Assembly (NCBI GenBank): GCA_964017235.1 | Contig: OZ024936.1 | Location: 9,400,496-9,464,495 of the forward strand | Source of the DNA: Sabellastarte sp. h YS-2021 | Taxonomy: Eukaryota > Annelida > Polychaeta > Sabellida > Sabellidae | DNA length: 64,000 nt | Direction of reading: 5' to 3' | In this document: positions 1 to 9,422 of the stretch, piece by piece | How the letters are laid out: every line of letters starts with the position of its first letter | Numbering within the stretch: position 1 is the stretch's first letter | Position numbers and translations under genes: made by a program | The notes under the pieces: model-generated | The model's database searches: none | What the model was told of the DNA's origin: nothing | The model's input: the letters and a program-made list of their open reading frames with translations, nothing else

Positions 1-663
1 CACTGACCAAGTCATCTGGCCATTGTGGTGGACACAGACTTTTTGGCACAGGTGGGGAGGTGGTGACCCCACGATCTTATACAATACAACAGGGTATGGG
101 TTAAGTGGTTTATTTTTTGAGATACAGACATAAGCAACATTCCCCATTAATTTTAGTTGGGAGATTTCTGTAGCATGGGTACGTACCTTACACGAGCCAA
201 ACTTTGGTCCGACAAAAAGGTCTGGATTTTTCTCCAGAAATAGCAAGGTCAGGCCGCCACAAACTGATGCAATATAACAGGGTTGGGTGTTTGGCGCTGG
301 GTTACAGAGAATCGGCCAAAAGGAATATTTCCCATTGACTTTAGTTGGGAGATTTCCTGATGCATTTATAGCTACCTGATGTCACCGACGACCAAGCCGG
401 CCGAAACGGCGGACACAGATTTTTTTGCACAGGTGGGGAGGGGGTGACCCCACGATCTTATACAATGCAACAGGGTATGGGTTAAGTGGTTTAATTTTTG
501 AGATACAGACATAAGCAACATTCCCCATTAATTTTAGTTGGGAGATTTCTGTAGCATGGGTACGTACCTTACACGAATAAAATTTTGGTCGGGCAAAAAG
601 GTCTGGATTTTTCTCCAGAAATAGCAAGGTCAGGCCACCACAAACTGATGCAATATAACAGGG
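1..663. repeat. Left window edge: partial h monomer and one a monomer
   Basis: Bases 1-282 are the tail of an h-like monomer: the CACTGACCAAGTCATCTGG module, GGAGGTGGTGACC, and the h-type marker GGTCCGACAAAA. Bases 283-663 are an a monomer (GGGAGATTTCCTGATGCATTT, CTACCTGATG, ACAATGCAAC, GGTCGGGCAAAA). They run into b at 664 and c at 1045, so the order h-a-b-c of the 3024-bp unit also exists here, about 29 kb from the homogeneous array. This h lacks the TATACTATAC variant found in the HOR, and the a monomer carries CGAATAAAA where other a copies have CGAACAAAA. Confidence 0.85.
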
Positions 664-842
664 TTGGGTGTTTGGCGCTGGGTTACAGAGAATCGGCCAA
701 AAGGAACATTTCCCATTGACTTTAGTTGGGGGATTTCCAGATGCATGTATAGCTACCTGTTGTCACCGACGACCAAGCCGGCCGAAGTGGAGGACACAGA
801 TTGTTTTGCACAGGTGGGGAGGGGGTGGCCCCACGATCTTAT
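650..842. repeat. Half-unit B of the monomer (193 bp)
   Basis: The sequence starting GCAATATAACAGGG at 650 aligns with the sequence starting ACAATACAACAGGG at 843. Over the first 68 bases, with no gap, 43 positions match (about 63%). The following CATT..A.TTTAGTTGGG..GATTTC stretch matches at 21 of 24 positions. More distal correspondences include ATGCATGTATAGCTACCT with GCATGGGTACGTACCT, and the paired T-rich tracts before the next start. The 381-bp monomer is therefore a diverged dimer of two ~190-bp units. Confidence 0.85.
814..834. other. G-rich interrupted dyad (GTGGGG...CCCCAC), once per monomer
   Basis: GTGGGG at 814-819 is the reverse complement of CCCCAC at 829-834, separated by nine bases that are mostly G. 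The motif is present in nearly every monomer. The main variants are GTGACCCC versus GTGGCCCC in the right arm region, GGGATGGGG in k and n types, GGAGGTGGTG in g and h types, and GTTACCCC at about 7300 and 17565. It could form a small stem or a local G-rich structure. No function is implied. Confidence 0.6.
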
Positions 843-939
843 ACAATACAACAGGGTATGGGTTAAGTGGTTTATTTTTTGAGATACAGACATAAGCAAC
901 ATTCCCCATTAATTTTAGTTGGGAGATTTCTGTAGCATG

Positions 940-949
940 GGTACGTACC
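940..949. other. Perfect 10-bp palindrome GGTACGTACC, once per monomer
   Basis: GGTACGTACC reads the same on both strands. It recurs once per monomer except in the 374-bp monomers, where its seven-base core TACGTAC is deleted, and in k and o types, where it is GGTACATACC and no longer palindromic. It lies in half-unit A opposite the TAGCTACC segment of half-unit B. Confidence 0.8.
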
Positions 950-983
950 TTACACGAACAAAATTTTGGTCGGGGGAAAAGGT

Positions 984-999
984 CTGGATTTTTCTCCAG
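984..999. other. Short hairpin CTGGA-TTTTTC-TCCAG, once per monomer
   Basis: A five-base stem (CTGGA/TCCAG) encloses a six-base loop. It is present in almost all monomers. Rare changes include a C-to-G change in the right arm at 41507 and 44531 (making CTCGAG), CTCTAG at about 60412, a T-to-C change in the m-type loop (for example near 10133), and CCGGA in the left arm near 60780 and 63022. There is no evidence for a role as a terminator or RNA. Confidence 0.6.
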
Positions 1000-3148
1000 A
1001 AATAGCAAGGTCAGGCCGCCACAAACTGATGCAATATAACAGGGTTGGGTGTTTGGCGCTGGGTTACAGAGAATTGGCCAAAAGGAATATTTCCCATTGA
1101 CTTTAGTCGGGGGATTTCCTGATGCAGGTATAGCTACCTGCTGTCACCGACGACCAAGCCGGCCGAAACGGCGGACACAGATTGTTTTGCACAGGTGGGG
1201 AGGGGGTGACCCCACGATCTTATACAATACAACAGGGTATGGGTTAAGTGGTTTATTTTTTGAGATGCAGACATAAGCAACATTCCCCATTAATTTTAGT
1301 TGGGAGATTTCTGTAGCATGGGTACGTACCTTACACGAGCCAAACTTTGGTCGGGGAAAAAGGTCTGGATTTTTCTCCAGAAATAGCAAGGTCAGGCCGC
1401 CACAAACTGATGCAATATAACAGGGTTGGGTGTTTGGCGCTGGGTTACAGAGAATCGGCCAAAAGGAACATTTCCCATTGACTTTAGTTGGGGGATTTCC
1501 AGATGCATGTATAGCTACCTGTTGTCACCGACGACCAAGCCGGCCGAAGCGGAGGACACAGATTTTTTTGCACAGGTGGGGAGGGGGTGGCCCCACAATC
1601 TTATACAATACAACAGGGTATGGGTTAAGTGGTTTATTTTTTGAGATACAGACATAGGCAACATTCCCCATTAATTTTAGTTGGGAGATTTCTGTAGCAT
1701 GGGTACGTACCTTACACGAACAAAATTTTGGTCGGGGGAAAAGGTCTGGATTTTTCTCCAGAAATAGCAAGGTCAGGCCGCCACAAACTGATGCAATATA
1801 ACAGGGTTGGGTGTTTGGCGCTGGGTTACAGAGAATCGGCCAAAAGGAACATTTCCCATTGACTTTAGTTGGGGGATTTCCAGATGCATGTATAGCTACC
1901 TGTTGTCACCGACGACCAAGCCGGCCGAAGCGGAGGACACAGATTTTTTTGCACAGGTGGGGAGGGGGTGGCCCCACAATCTTATACAATACAACAGGGT
2001 ATGGGTTAAGTGGTTTATTTTTTGAGATACAGACATAAGCAACATTCCCCATTAATTTTAGTTGGGAGATTTCTGTAGCATGGGTACGTACCTTACACGA
2101 GCCAAACTTTGGTCGGGGAAAAAGGTCTGGATTTTTCTCCAGAAATAGCAAGGTCAGGCCGCCACAAACTGATGCAATATAACAGGGTTGGGTGTTCGGG
2201 GCTTGCTTACAGAGAATCGGCCAAACGGAATATTTCCCATTCACTTTAGTTGGGGGATTTCCAGATGCATGTATAGCTACCTGTTGTCACCGACGACCAA
2301 GCCGGCCGAAGCGGAGGACACAGATTTTTTTGCACAGGTGGGGAGGGGGTGACCCCACGATCTTATACAATACAACAGGGTATGGGTTAAGTGGTTTATT
2401 TTTTGAGATACAGACATAAGCAACATTCCCCATTAATTTTAGTTGGGAGATTTCTGTAGCATGGGTACGTACCTTACACGAGCCAAACTTTGGTCGGGGA
2501 AAAAGGTCTGGATTTTTCTCCAGAAATAGCAAGGTCAGGCCGCCACAAACTGATGCAATATAACAGGGTTGGGTGTTTAGCGCTGGGTTACAGAGAATCG
2601 GCCAAAAGGAATATTTCCCATTCACTTTAGTTGGGGGATTTCCAGATGCATGTATAGCTACCTGTTGTCACCGACGACCAAGCCGGCCGAAGCGGAGGAC
2701 ACAGATTTTTTTGCACAGGTGGGGAGGGGGTGACCCCACGATCTTATACAATACAACAGGGTATGGGTTAAGTGGTTTATTTTTTGAGATACAGACATAA
2801 GCAACATTCCCCATTAATTTTAGTTGGGAGATTTATGTAGCATGGGTACGTACCTTACACGAGCCAAACTTTGGTCGAGGAAAAAGGTCTGGATTTTTCT
2901 CCAGAAATAGCAAGGTCAGGCCGCCACAAACTGATGCAATACAACAGGGTTGGGTGTTTAGCGCTGGGTTACAGAGAATCGGCCAAAAGGAATATTTCCC
3001 ATTGACTTTAGTTGGGGGATTTCCAGATGCATGTATAGCTACCTGTTGTCACCGACGACCAAGCCAGCCGAAGCGGAGGACACAGATTTTTTTGCACAGG
3101 TGGGGATGGGGTGGCCCCACGATCTTATACAATACAACAGGGTATGGG

Positions 3149-3176
3149 TTAAGTGTTTTTTTTTTGAGATACAGAC
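3149..3176. other. Variable poly-T site (k-type form)
   Basis: In k and n monomers and their chimeras the site reads AAGTG followed by 9, 10 or 11 T: ten at 3155, nine near 10372, ten near 22141, eleven near 24762 and 28513, nine near 26284, ten near 59887. Most other monomers have GTGGTTTATTTTTTGAG or GTGGTTTAATTTTTGAG. The site accounts for the 1-2 bp differences among the 378-382 and 360-362 bp length classes. Confidence 0.75.
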
Positions 3177-3909
3177 ATAAGCAACATTCCCCATTAATTT
3201 TAGTTGGGAGATTTCTGTAGCATGGGTACATACCTTACACAAACAAAATTTTGGTCGGGGTAAAAGGTCTGGATTTTTCTCCAGAAATAGCAAGGTCAGG
3301 CCGCCACAAACTGATGCAATATAACAGGGTTGGGTGTTTGGCGCTGGGTTACAGAGAATCGGCCAAAAGGAATATTTCCCATTGACTTTAGTTGGGAGAT
3401 TTCCTGATGCATTTATAGCTACCTGATGTCACCGACGACCAAGCCGGCCGAAACGGCGGACACAGATTTTTTTGCACAGGTGGGGAGGGGGTGACCCCAC
3501 GATCTTATACAATGCAACAGGGCATGGGTTAAGTGGTTTAATTTTTGAGATACAGACATAAGCAACATTCCCCATTAATTTTAGTTGGGAGATTTCTGTA
3601 GCATGGGTACGTACCTTACACGAACAAAATTTTGGTCGGGCAAAAAGGTCTGGATTTTTCTCCAGAAATAGCAAGGTCAGGCCACCACAAACTGATGCAA
3701 TATAACAGGGTTGGGTGTTTGGCACTGGGTTACAGAGAATCGGCCAAAAGGAACATTTCCCATTGACTTTAGTTGGGGGATTTCCAGATGCATGTATAGC
3801 TACCTGTTGTCACCGACGACCAAGCCGGCCGAAGTGGAGGACACAGATTGTTTTGCACAGGTGGGGAGGGGGTGGCCCCACGATCTTATACAATACAACA
3901 GGGTATGGG
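3149..3909. repeat. 761-bp local tandem duplication, first copy
   Basis: This runs from the k-type tail (the long T-tract of the monomer starting 2950), through the a monomer at 3330, to the b-type head of the monomer at 3711. The following 761 bp repeats it. The a monomers at 3330 and 4091 look identical, including the rare GGGCATGGG. Edges are approximate because the flanking sequence is also repetitive. Confidence 0.8.
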
Positions 3910-4090
3910 TTAAGTGTTTTTTTTTTGAGATACAGACATAAGCAACATTCCCCATTAATTTTAGTTGGGAGATTTCTGTAGCATGGGTACATACCTTACA
4001 CAAACAAAATTTTGGTCGGGGTAAAAGGTCTGGATTTTTCTCCAGAAATAGCAAGGTCAGGCCGCCACAAACTGATGCAATATAACAGGG
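3711..4090. repeat. Chimeric monomer b/k
   Basis: The head is type b (GGCACTGGG, GGAACATTTC, GAAGTGGAGG, TTGTTTTG). From the T-tract onward it is type k: AAGTG followed by ten T, GGGTACATACC, CACAAACAAAA, GGGGTAAAAGG. The switch lies in the shared stretch before about 3910. It marks the junction of the 761-bp tandem duplication. Confidence 0.8.
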
Positions 4091-4670
4091 TTGGGTGTTT
4101 GGCGCTGGGTTACAGAGAATCGGCCAAAAGGAATATTTCCCATTGACTTTAGTTGGGAGATTTCCTGATGCATTTATAGCTACCTGATGTCACCGACGAC
4201 CAAGCCGGCCGAAACGGCGGACACAGATTTTTTTGCACAGGTGGGGAGGGGGTGACCCCACGATCTTATACAATGCAACAGGGCATGGGTTAAGTGGTTT
4301 AATTTTTGAGATACAGACATAAGCAACATTCCCCATTAATTTTAGTTGGGAGATTTCTGTAGCATGGGTACGTACCTTACACGAACAAAATTTTGGTCGG
4401 GCAAAAAGGTCTGGATTTTTCTCCAGAAATAGCAAGGTCAGGCCACCACAAACTGATGCAATATAACAGGGTTGGGTGTTTGGCACTGGGTTACAGAGAA
4501 TCGGCCAAAAGGAACATTTCCCATTGACTTTAGTTGGGGGATTTCCAGATGCATGTATAGCTACCTGTTGTCACCGACGACCAAGCCGGCCGAAGTGGAG
4601 GACACAGATTGTTTTGCACAGGTGGGGAGGGGGTGGCCCCACGATCTTATACAATACAACAGGGTATGGG
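3910..4670. repeat. 761-bp local tandem duplication, second copy
   Basis: This repeats 3149-3909: the k-type tail of the chimeric monomer at 3711, the a monomer at 4091, and the b head at 4472. The second long block (12070-22015) has only one version of this segment, so the duplication either arose after the long duplication or was lost from copy 2. Confidence 0.8.
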
Positions 4671-7517
4671 TTAAGTGGTTTATTTTTTGAGATACAGACA
4701 TAAGCAACATTCCCCATTAATTTTAGTTGGGAGATTTCTGTAGCATGGGTACGTACCTTACACGAACAAAATTTTGGTCGGGGGAAAAGGTCTGGATTTT
4801 TCTCCAGAAATAGCAAGATCAGGCCGCCACAAACTGATGCAATATAACAGGGTTGGGTGTTTGGCGCTGGGTTACAGAGAATTAGCCAAAAGGAATATTT
4901 CCCATTGACTTTAGTCGGGGGATTTCCTGATGCATGTATAGCTACCTGCTGTCACCGACGACCAAGCCGGCCGAAACGGCGGACACAGATTGTTTTGCAC
5001 AGGTGGGGAGGGGGTGACCCCACGATCTTATACAATACAACAGGGTATGGGTTAAGTGGTTTATTTTTTGAGATACAGACATAAGCAACATTCCCCATTA
5101 ATTTTAGTTGGGAGATTTCGGTAGCATGGGTACGTACCTTACACGAGCCAAACTTTGGTCGGGGAAAAAGGTCTGGATTTTTCTCCAGAAATAGCAAGGT
5201 CAGGCCGCCACAAACTGATGCAATATAACAGGGTTGGGTGTTTGGCGCTGGGTTACAGAGAATCGGCCAAAAGGAACATTTCCCATTGACTTTAGTTGGG
5301 GGATTTCCAGATGCATGTATAGCTACCTGTTGTCACCGACGACCAAGCCGGCCGAAGCGGAGGACACAGATTTTTTTGCACAGGTGGGGAGGGGGTGGCC
5401 CCACAATCTTATACAATACAACAGGGTATGGGTTAAGTGGTTTATTTTTTGAGATACAGACATAAGCAACATTCCCCATTAATTTTAGTTGGGAGATTTC
5501 TGTAGCATGGGTACGTACCTTACACGAACAAAATTTTGGTCGGGGGAAAAGGTCTGGATTTTTCTCCAGAAATAGCAAGGTCAGGCCGCCACAAACTGAT
5601 GCAATATAACAGGGTTGGGTGTTTGGCGGTGGGTTACAGAGAATCGGCCAAAAGGAATATTTCCCATTGACTTTAGTCGGGGGATTTCCTGATGCATGTA
5701 TAGCTACCTGCTGTCACCGACGACCAAGCCGGCCAAAACGGCGGACACAGATTTTTTTGCACAGGTGGGGAGGGGGTGACCCCACGATCTTATACAATAC
5801 AACAGAGTATGGGTTAAGTGGTTTATTTTTTGAGATACAGACATAAGCAACATTCCCCATTAATTTTAGTTGGGAGATTTCTGTAGCATGGGTACGTACC
5901 TTACACGAGCCAAACTTTGGTCGGGGAAAAAGGTCTGGATTTTTCTCCAGAAATAGCAAGGTCAGGCCGCCACAAACTGATGCAATATAACAGGGTTGGG
6001 TGTTTGGGGCTTGCTTACAGAGAATCGGCCAAACGGAATATTTCCCATTCACTTTAGTTGGGGGATTTCCAGATGCATGTATAGCTACCTGTTGTCACCG
6101 ACGACCAAGCCGGCCGAAGCGGAGGACACAGATTTTTTTGCACAGGTGGGGAGGGGGTGACCCCACGATCTTATACAATACAACAGGGTATGGGTTAAGT
6201 GGTTTATTTTTTGAGATACAGACATAAGCAACATTCCCCATTAATTTTAGTTGGGAGATTTCTGTAGCATGGGTACGTACCTTACACGAGCCAAACTTTG
6301 GTCGGGGAAAAAGGTCTGGATTTTTCTCCAGAAATAGCAAGGTCAGGCCGCCACAAACTGATGCAATATAACAGGGTTGGGTGTTTAGCGCTGGGTTACA
6401 GAGAATCGGCCAAAAGGAATATTTCCCATTCACTTTAGTTGGGGGATTTCCAGATGCATGTATAGCTACCTGTTGTCACCGACGACCAAGCCGGCCGAAG
6501 CGGAGGACACAGATTTTTTTGCACAGGTGGGGAGGGGGTGACCCCACGATCTTATACAATACAACAGGGTATGGGTTAAGTGGTTTATTTTTTGAGATAC
6601 AGACATAAGCAACATTCCCCATTAATTTTAGTTGGGAGATTTATGTAGCATGGGTACGTACCTTACACGAGCCAAACTTTGGTCGGGGAAAAAGGTCTGG
6701 ATTTTTCTCCAGAAATAGCAAGGTCAGGCCGCCACAAACTGATGCAATATAACAGGGTTGGATGTTTAGCGCTGGGTTACAGAGAATCGGCCAAAAGGAA
6801 TATTTCCCATTGACTTAGTTGGGGGATTTCCAGATGCATGTATAGCTACCTGTTGTCACCGACGACCAAGCCAGCCGAAGCGGAGGACACAGATTTTTTT
6901 GCACAGGTGGGGATGGGGTGGCCCCACGATCTTATACAATACAACAGGGTATGGGTTAAGTGTTTTTTTTTTGAGATACAGACATAAGAAACATTGCCCA
7001 TTAATTTTAGTTGGGAGATTTCTGTAGCATGGGTACGTACCTTACACGAGCCAAACTTTGGTCGGGGAAAAAGGTCTGGATTTTTCTCCAGAAAAAGCAA
7101 GGTCAGGCCGCCACAAACTGATGCAATATAACAGGGTTGGGTGTTTGGGGCTTGCTTACAGAGAATCGGCCAAACGGAATATTTCCCATTCACTTTAGTT
7201 GGGGGATTTCCAGATGCATGTATAGCTACCTGTTGTCACCGACGACCAAGCCGGCCGAAGCGGAGGACACAGACTTTTTTGCACAGGTGGGGAGGGGGTT
7301 ACCCCACGATCTTATACAATACAACAGGGTATGGGTTAAGTGGTTTATTTTTTGAGATACAGACATAAGCAACATTCCCCATTAATTTTAGTTGGGAGAT
7401 TTCTGTAGCATGGGTACGTACCTTACACGAGCCAAACTTTGGTCCGGCAAAAAGGTCTGGATTTTTCTCCAGAAATAGCAAGGTCAGGCCGCCACAAACT
7501 GATGCAATATAACAGGG
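4091..7517. repeat. Nine-monomer unit a-b-c-i-d-e-j-k-e/g (3427 bp)
   Basis: Starts are 4091, 4472, 4853, 5234, 5615, 5996, 6377, 6758 and 7137. The order a-b-c-i-d begins again at 7518, giving a 3427-bp period for five monomers before the tail switches to g type at about 9350. This is an older, longer relative of the 3024-bp unit: it has an extra i monomer between c and d, and j-k where the 3024-bp unit has f-g-h. The monomer at 6758 carries a one-base deletion (TTGACTTAGTTG) and a second 379-bp length. Confidence 0.75.
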
Positions 7518-9422
7518 TTGGGTGTTTGGCGCTGGATTACAGAGAATCGGCCAAAAGGAATATTTCCCATTGACTTTAGTTGGGAGATTTCCTGATGCAT
7601 TTATAGCTACCTGATGTCACCGACGACCAAGCCGGCCGAAACGGCGGACACAGATTTTTTTGCACAGGTGGGGAGGGGGTGACCCCACGATCTTATACAA
7701 TGCAACAGGGCATGGGTTAAGTGGTTTAATTTTTGAGATACAGACATAAGCAACATTCCCCATTAATTTTAGTTGGGAGATTTCTGTAGCATGGGTACGT
7801 ACCTTACACGAACAAAATTTTGGTCGGGCAAAAAGGTCTGGATTTTTCTCCAGAAATAACAAGGTCAGGCCGCCACAAACTGATGCAATATAACAGGGTT
7901 GGGTGTTTGGCGCTGGGTTACAGAGAATCGGCCAAAAGGAACATTTCCCATTGACTTTAGTTGGGGGATTTCCAGATGCATGTATAGCTACCTGTTGTCA
8001 CCGACGACCAAGCCGGCCGAAGTGGAGGACACAGATTGTTTTGCACAGGTGGGGAGGGGGTGGCCCCACGATCTTATACAATACAACAGGGTATGGGTTA
8101 AGTGGTTTATTTTTTGAGATACAGACATAAGCAACATTCCCCATTAATTTTAGTTGGGAGATTTCTGTAGCATGGGTACGTACCTTACACGAACAAAATT
8201 TTGGTCGGGGGAAAAGGTCTGGATTTTTCTCCAGAAATAGCAAGGTCAGGCCGCCACAAACTGATGCAATATAACAGGGTTGGGTGTTTGGCGCTGGGTT
8301 ACAGAGAATTGGCCAAAAGGAATATTTCCCATTGACTTTAGTCGGGGGATTTCCTGATGCATGTATAGCTACCTGCTGTCACCGACGACCAAGCCGGCTG
8401 AAACGGCGGACACAGATTGTTTTGCACAGGTGGGGAGGGGGTGACCCCACGATCTTATACAATACAACAGGGTATGGGTTAAGTGGTTTATTTTTTGAGA
8501 TACAGACATAAGCAACATTCCCCATTAATTTTAGTTGGGAGATTTCTGTAGCATGGGTACGTACCTTACACGAGCCAAACTTTGGTCGGGGAAAAAGGTC
8601 TGGATTTTTCTCCAGAAATAGCAAGGTCAGGCCGCCACAAACTGATGCAATATAACAGAGTTGGGTGTTTGGCGCTGGGTTACAGAGAATCGGCCAAAAG
8701 GAACATTTCCCATTGACTTTAGTTGGGGGATTTCCAGATGCATGTATAGCTACCTGTTGTCACCGACGACCAAGCCGGCCGAAGCGGAGGACACAGATTT
8801 TTTTGCACAGGTGGGGAGGGGGTGGCCCCACAATCTTATACAATACAACAGGGTATGGGTTAAGTGGTTTATTTTTTGAGATACAGACATAAGCAACATT
8901 CCCCATTAATTTTAGTTGGGAGATTTCTGTAGCATGGGTACGTACCTTACACGAACAAAATTTTGGTCGGGGGAAAAGGTCTGGATTTTTCTCCAGAAAT
9001 AGCAAGGTCAGGCCGCCACAAACTGATGCAATATAACAGGGTTGGGTGTTTGGCGGTGGGTTACAGAGAATCGGCCAAAAGGAATATTTCCCATTGACTT
9101 TAGTCGGGGGATTTCCTGATGCATGTATAGCTACCTGCTGTCACCGACGACCAAGCCGGCCAAAACGGCGGACACAGATTTTTTTGCACAGGTGGGGAGG
9201 GGGTGACCCCACGATCTTATACAATACAACAGAGTATGGGTTAAGTGGTTTATTTTTTGAGATACAGACATAAGCAACATTCCCCATTAATTTTAGTTGG
9301 GAGATTTCTGTAGCATGGGTACGTACCTTACACGAGCCAAACTTTGGTCCGGCAAAAAGGTCTGGATTTTTCTCCAGAAATAGCAAGGTCAGGCCGCCAC
9401 AAACTGATGCAATATAACAGGG
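7518..9422. repeat. Second, truncated a-b-c-i-d unit ending in a g-type tail
   Basis: Starts are 7518 a, 7899 b, 8280 c, 8661 i and 9042 d. The d monomer ends in GGTCCGGCAAAA, the g-type tail, so the unit switches to the l-m-n-o-p-g series at 9423. The c monomer ends in CAGAGTTGGG, a variant also found after c in every copy of the 3024-bp HOR. Confidence 0.75.

Larger units (their letters stand above)
843..1030. repeat. Half-unit A of the monomer (188 bp)
   Basis: This is the partner of the half-unit at 650-842; the next B half starts at 1031. The two halves are now so diverged, compared with the near identity between monomers 381 bp apart, that homogenisation clearly acts on the dimer and not on the half-unit. 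A ~190-bp ancestral unit is close to one nucleosome repeat, a common satellite monomer size. That comparison is an inference and does not show function. Confidence 0.85.
664..1044. repeat. Representative 381-bp satellite monomer (type b)
   Basis: This is a complete reference monomer. Landmarks in order: TTGGGTGTTT start; a variable head (GGCGCTGGG here; other types have GGGGCTTGC, AGCGCTGGG or GGCGGTGGG); CCCATTGACTTTAG; a divergent module around 765-796, CpG-rich here; a T-rich tract after GACACAG; a G-rich dyad at 814-834; ACAATACAACAGGG; a T-tract at about 870-880 that varies between types; CCCATTAATTTTAG; the palindrome GGTACGTACC at 940-949; a short hairpin at 984-999; and GCAATATAACAGGG leading into the next monomer. 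Type b is marked by GGAACATTTC, GAAGTGGAGG, TTGTTTTG and GTGGCCCC. Related b monomers start at 4472, 7899, 12070, 14737, 18164 and in every copy of the 3024-bp unit. Confidence 0.95.

Noticed and set aside
984-999. Intrinsic transcription terminator (hairpin near T-runs).
   Set aside because: The stem is only five base pairs, the T-run lies in the loop rather than after the stem, and the sequence is a eukaryote-type satellite with no upstream gene.
2287-2625. Recurring open reading frames of 60-150 codons on both strands, for example the minus-strand frame here and plus-strand frames of 72-75 codons from each monomer start.
   Set aside because: They repeat in every monomer. The ones I checked begin at TTG or GTG rather than ATG, overlap each other on opposite strands, and change or break with satellite variants (for example single substitutions at 55078 and 56016 and the 7- and 20-bp deletions). 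A 381-bp period is 3 x 127, so frames carry over by arithmetic. No known domain, signal peptide or gene context is visible.
8333-8350. CENP-B box-like sequence around CCCATTGACTTTAGTCGGGG in c and d monomers.
   Set aside because: It matches TT, A and CGGG of the core pattern TTCG....A..CGGG but has GA where CG is required. Other types have TTCACTTTAGTTGGG, also two mismatches. I found no canonical box on either strand by eye.
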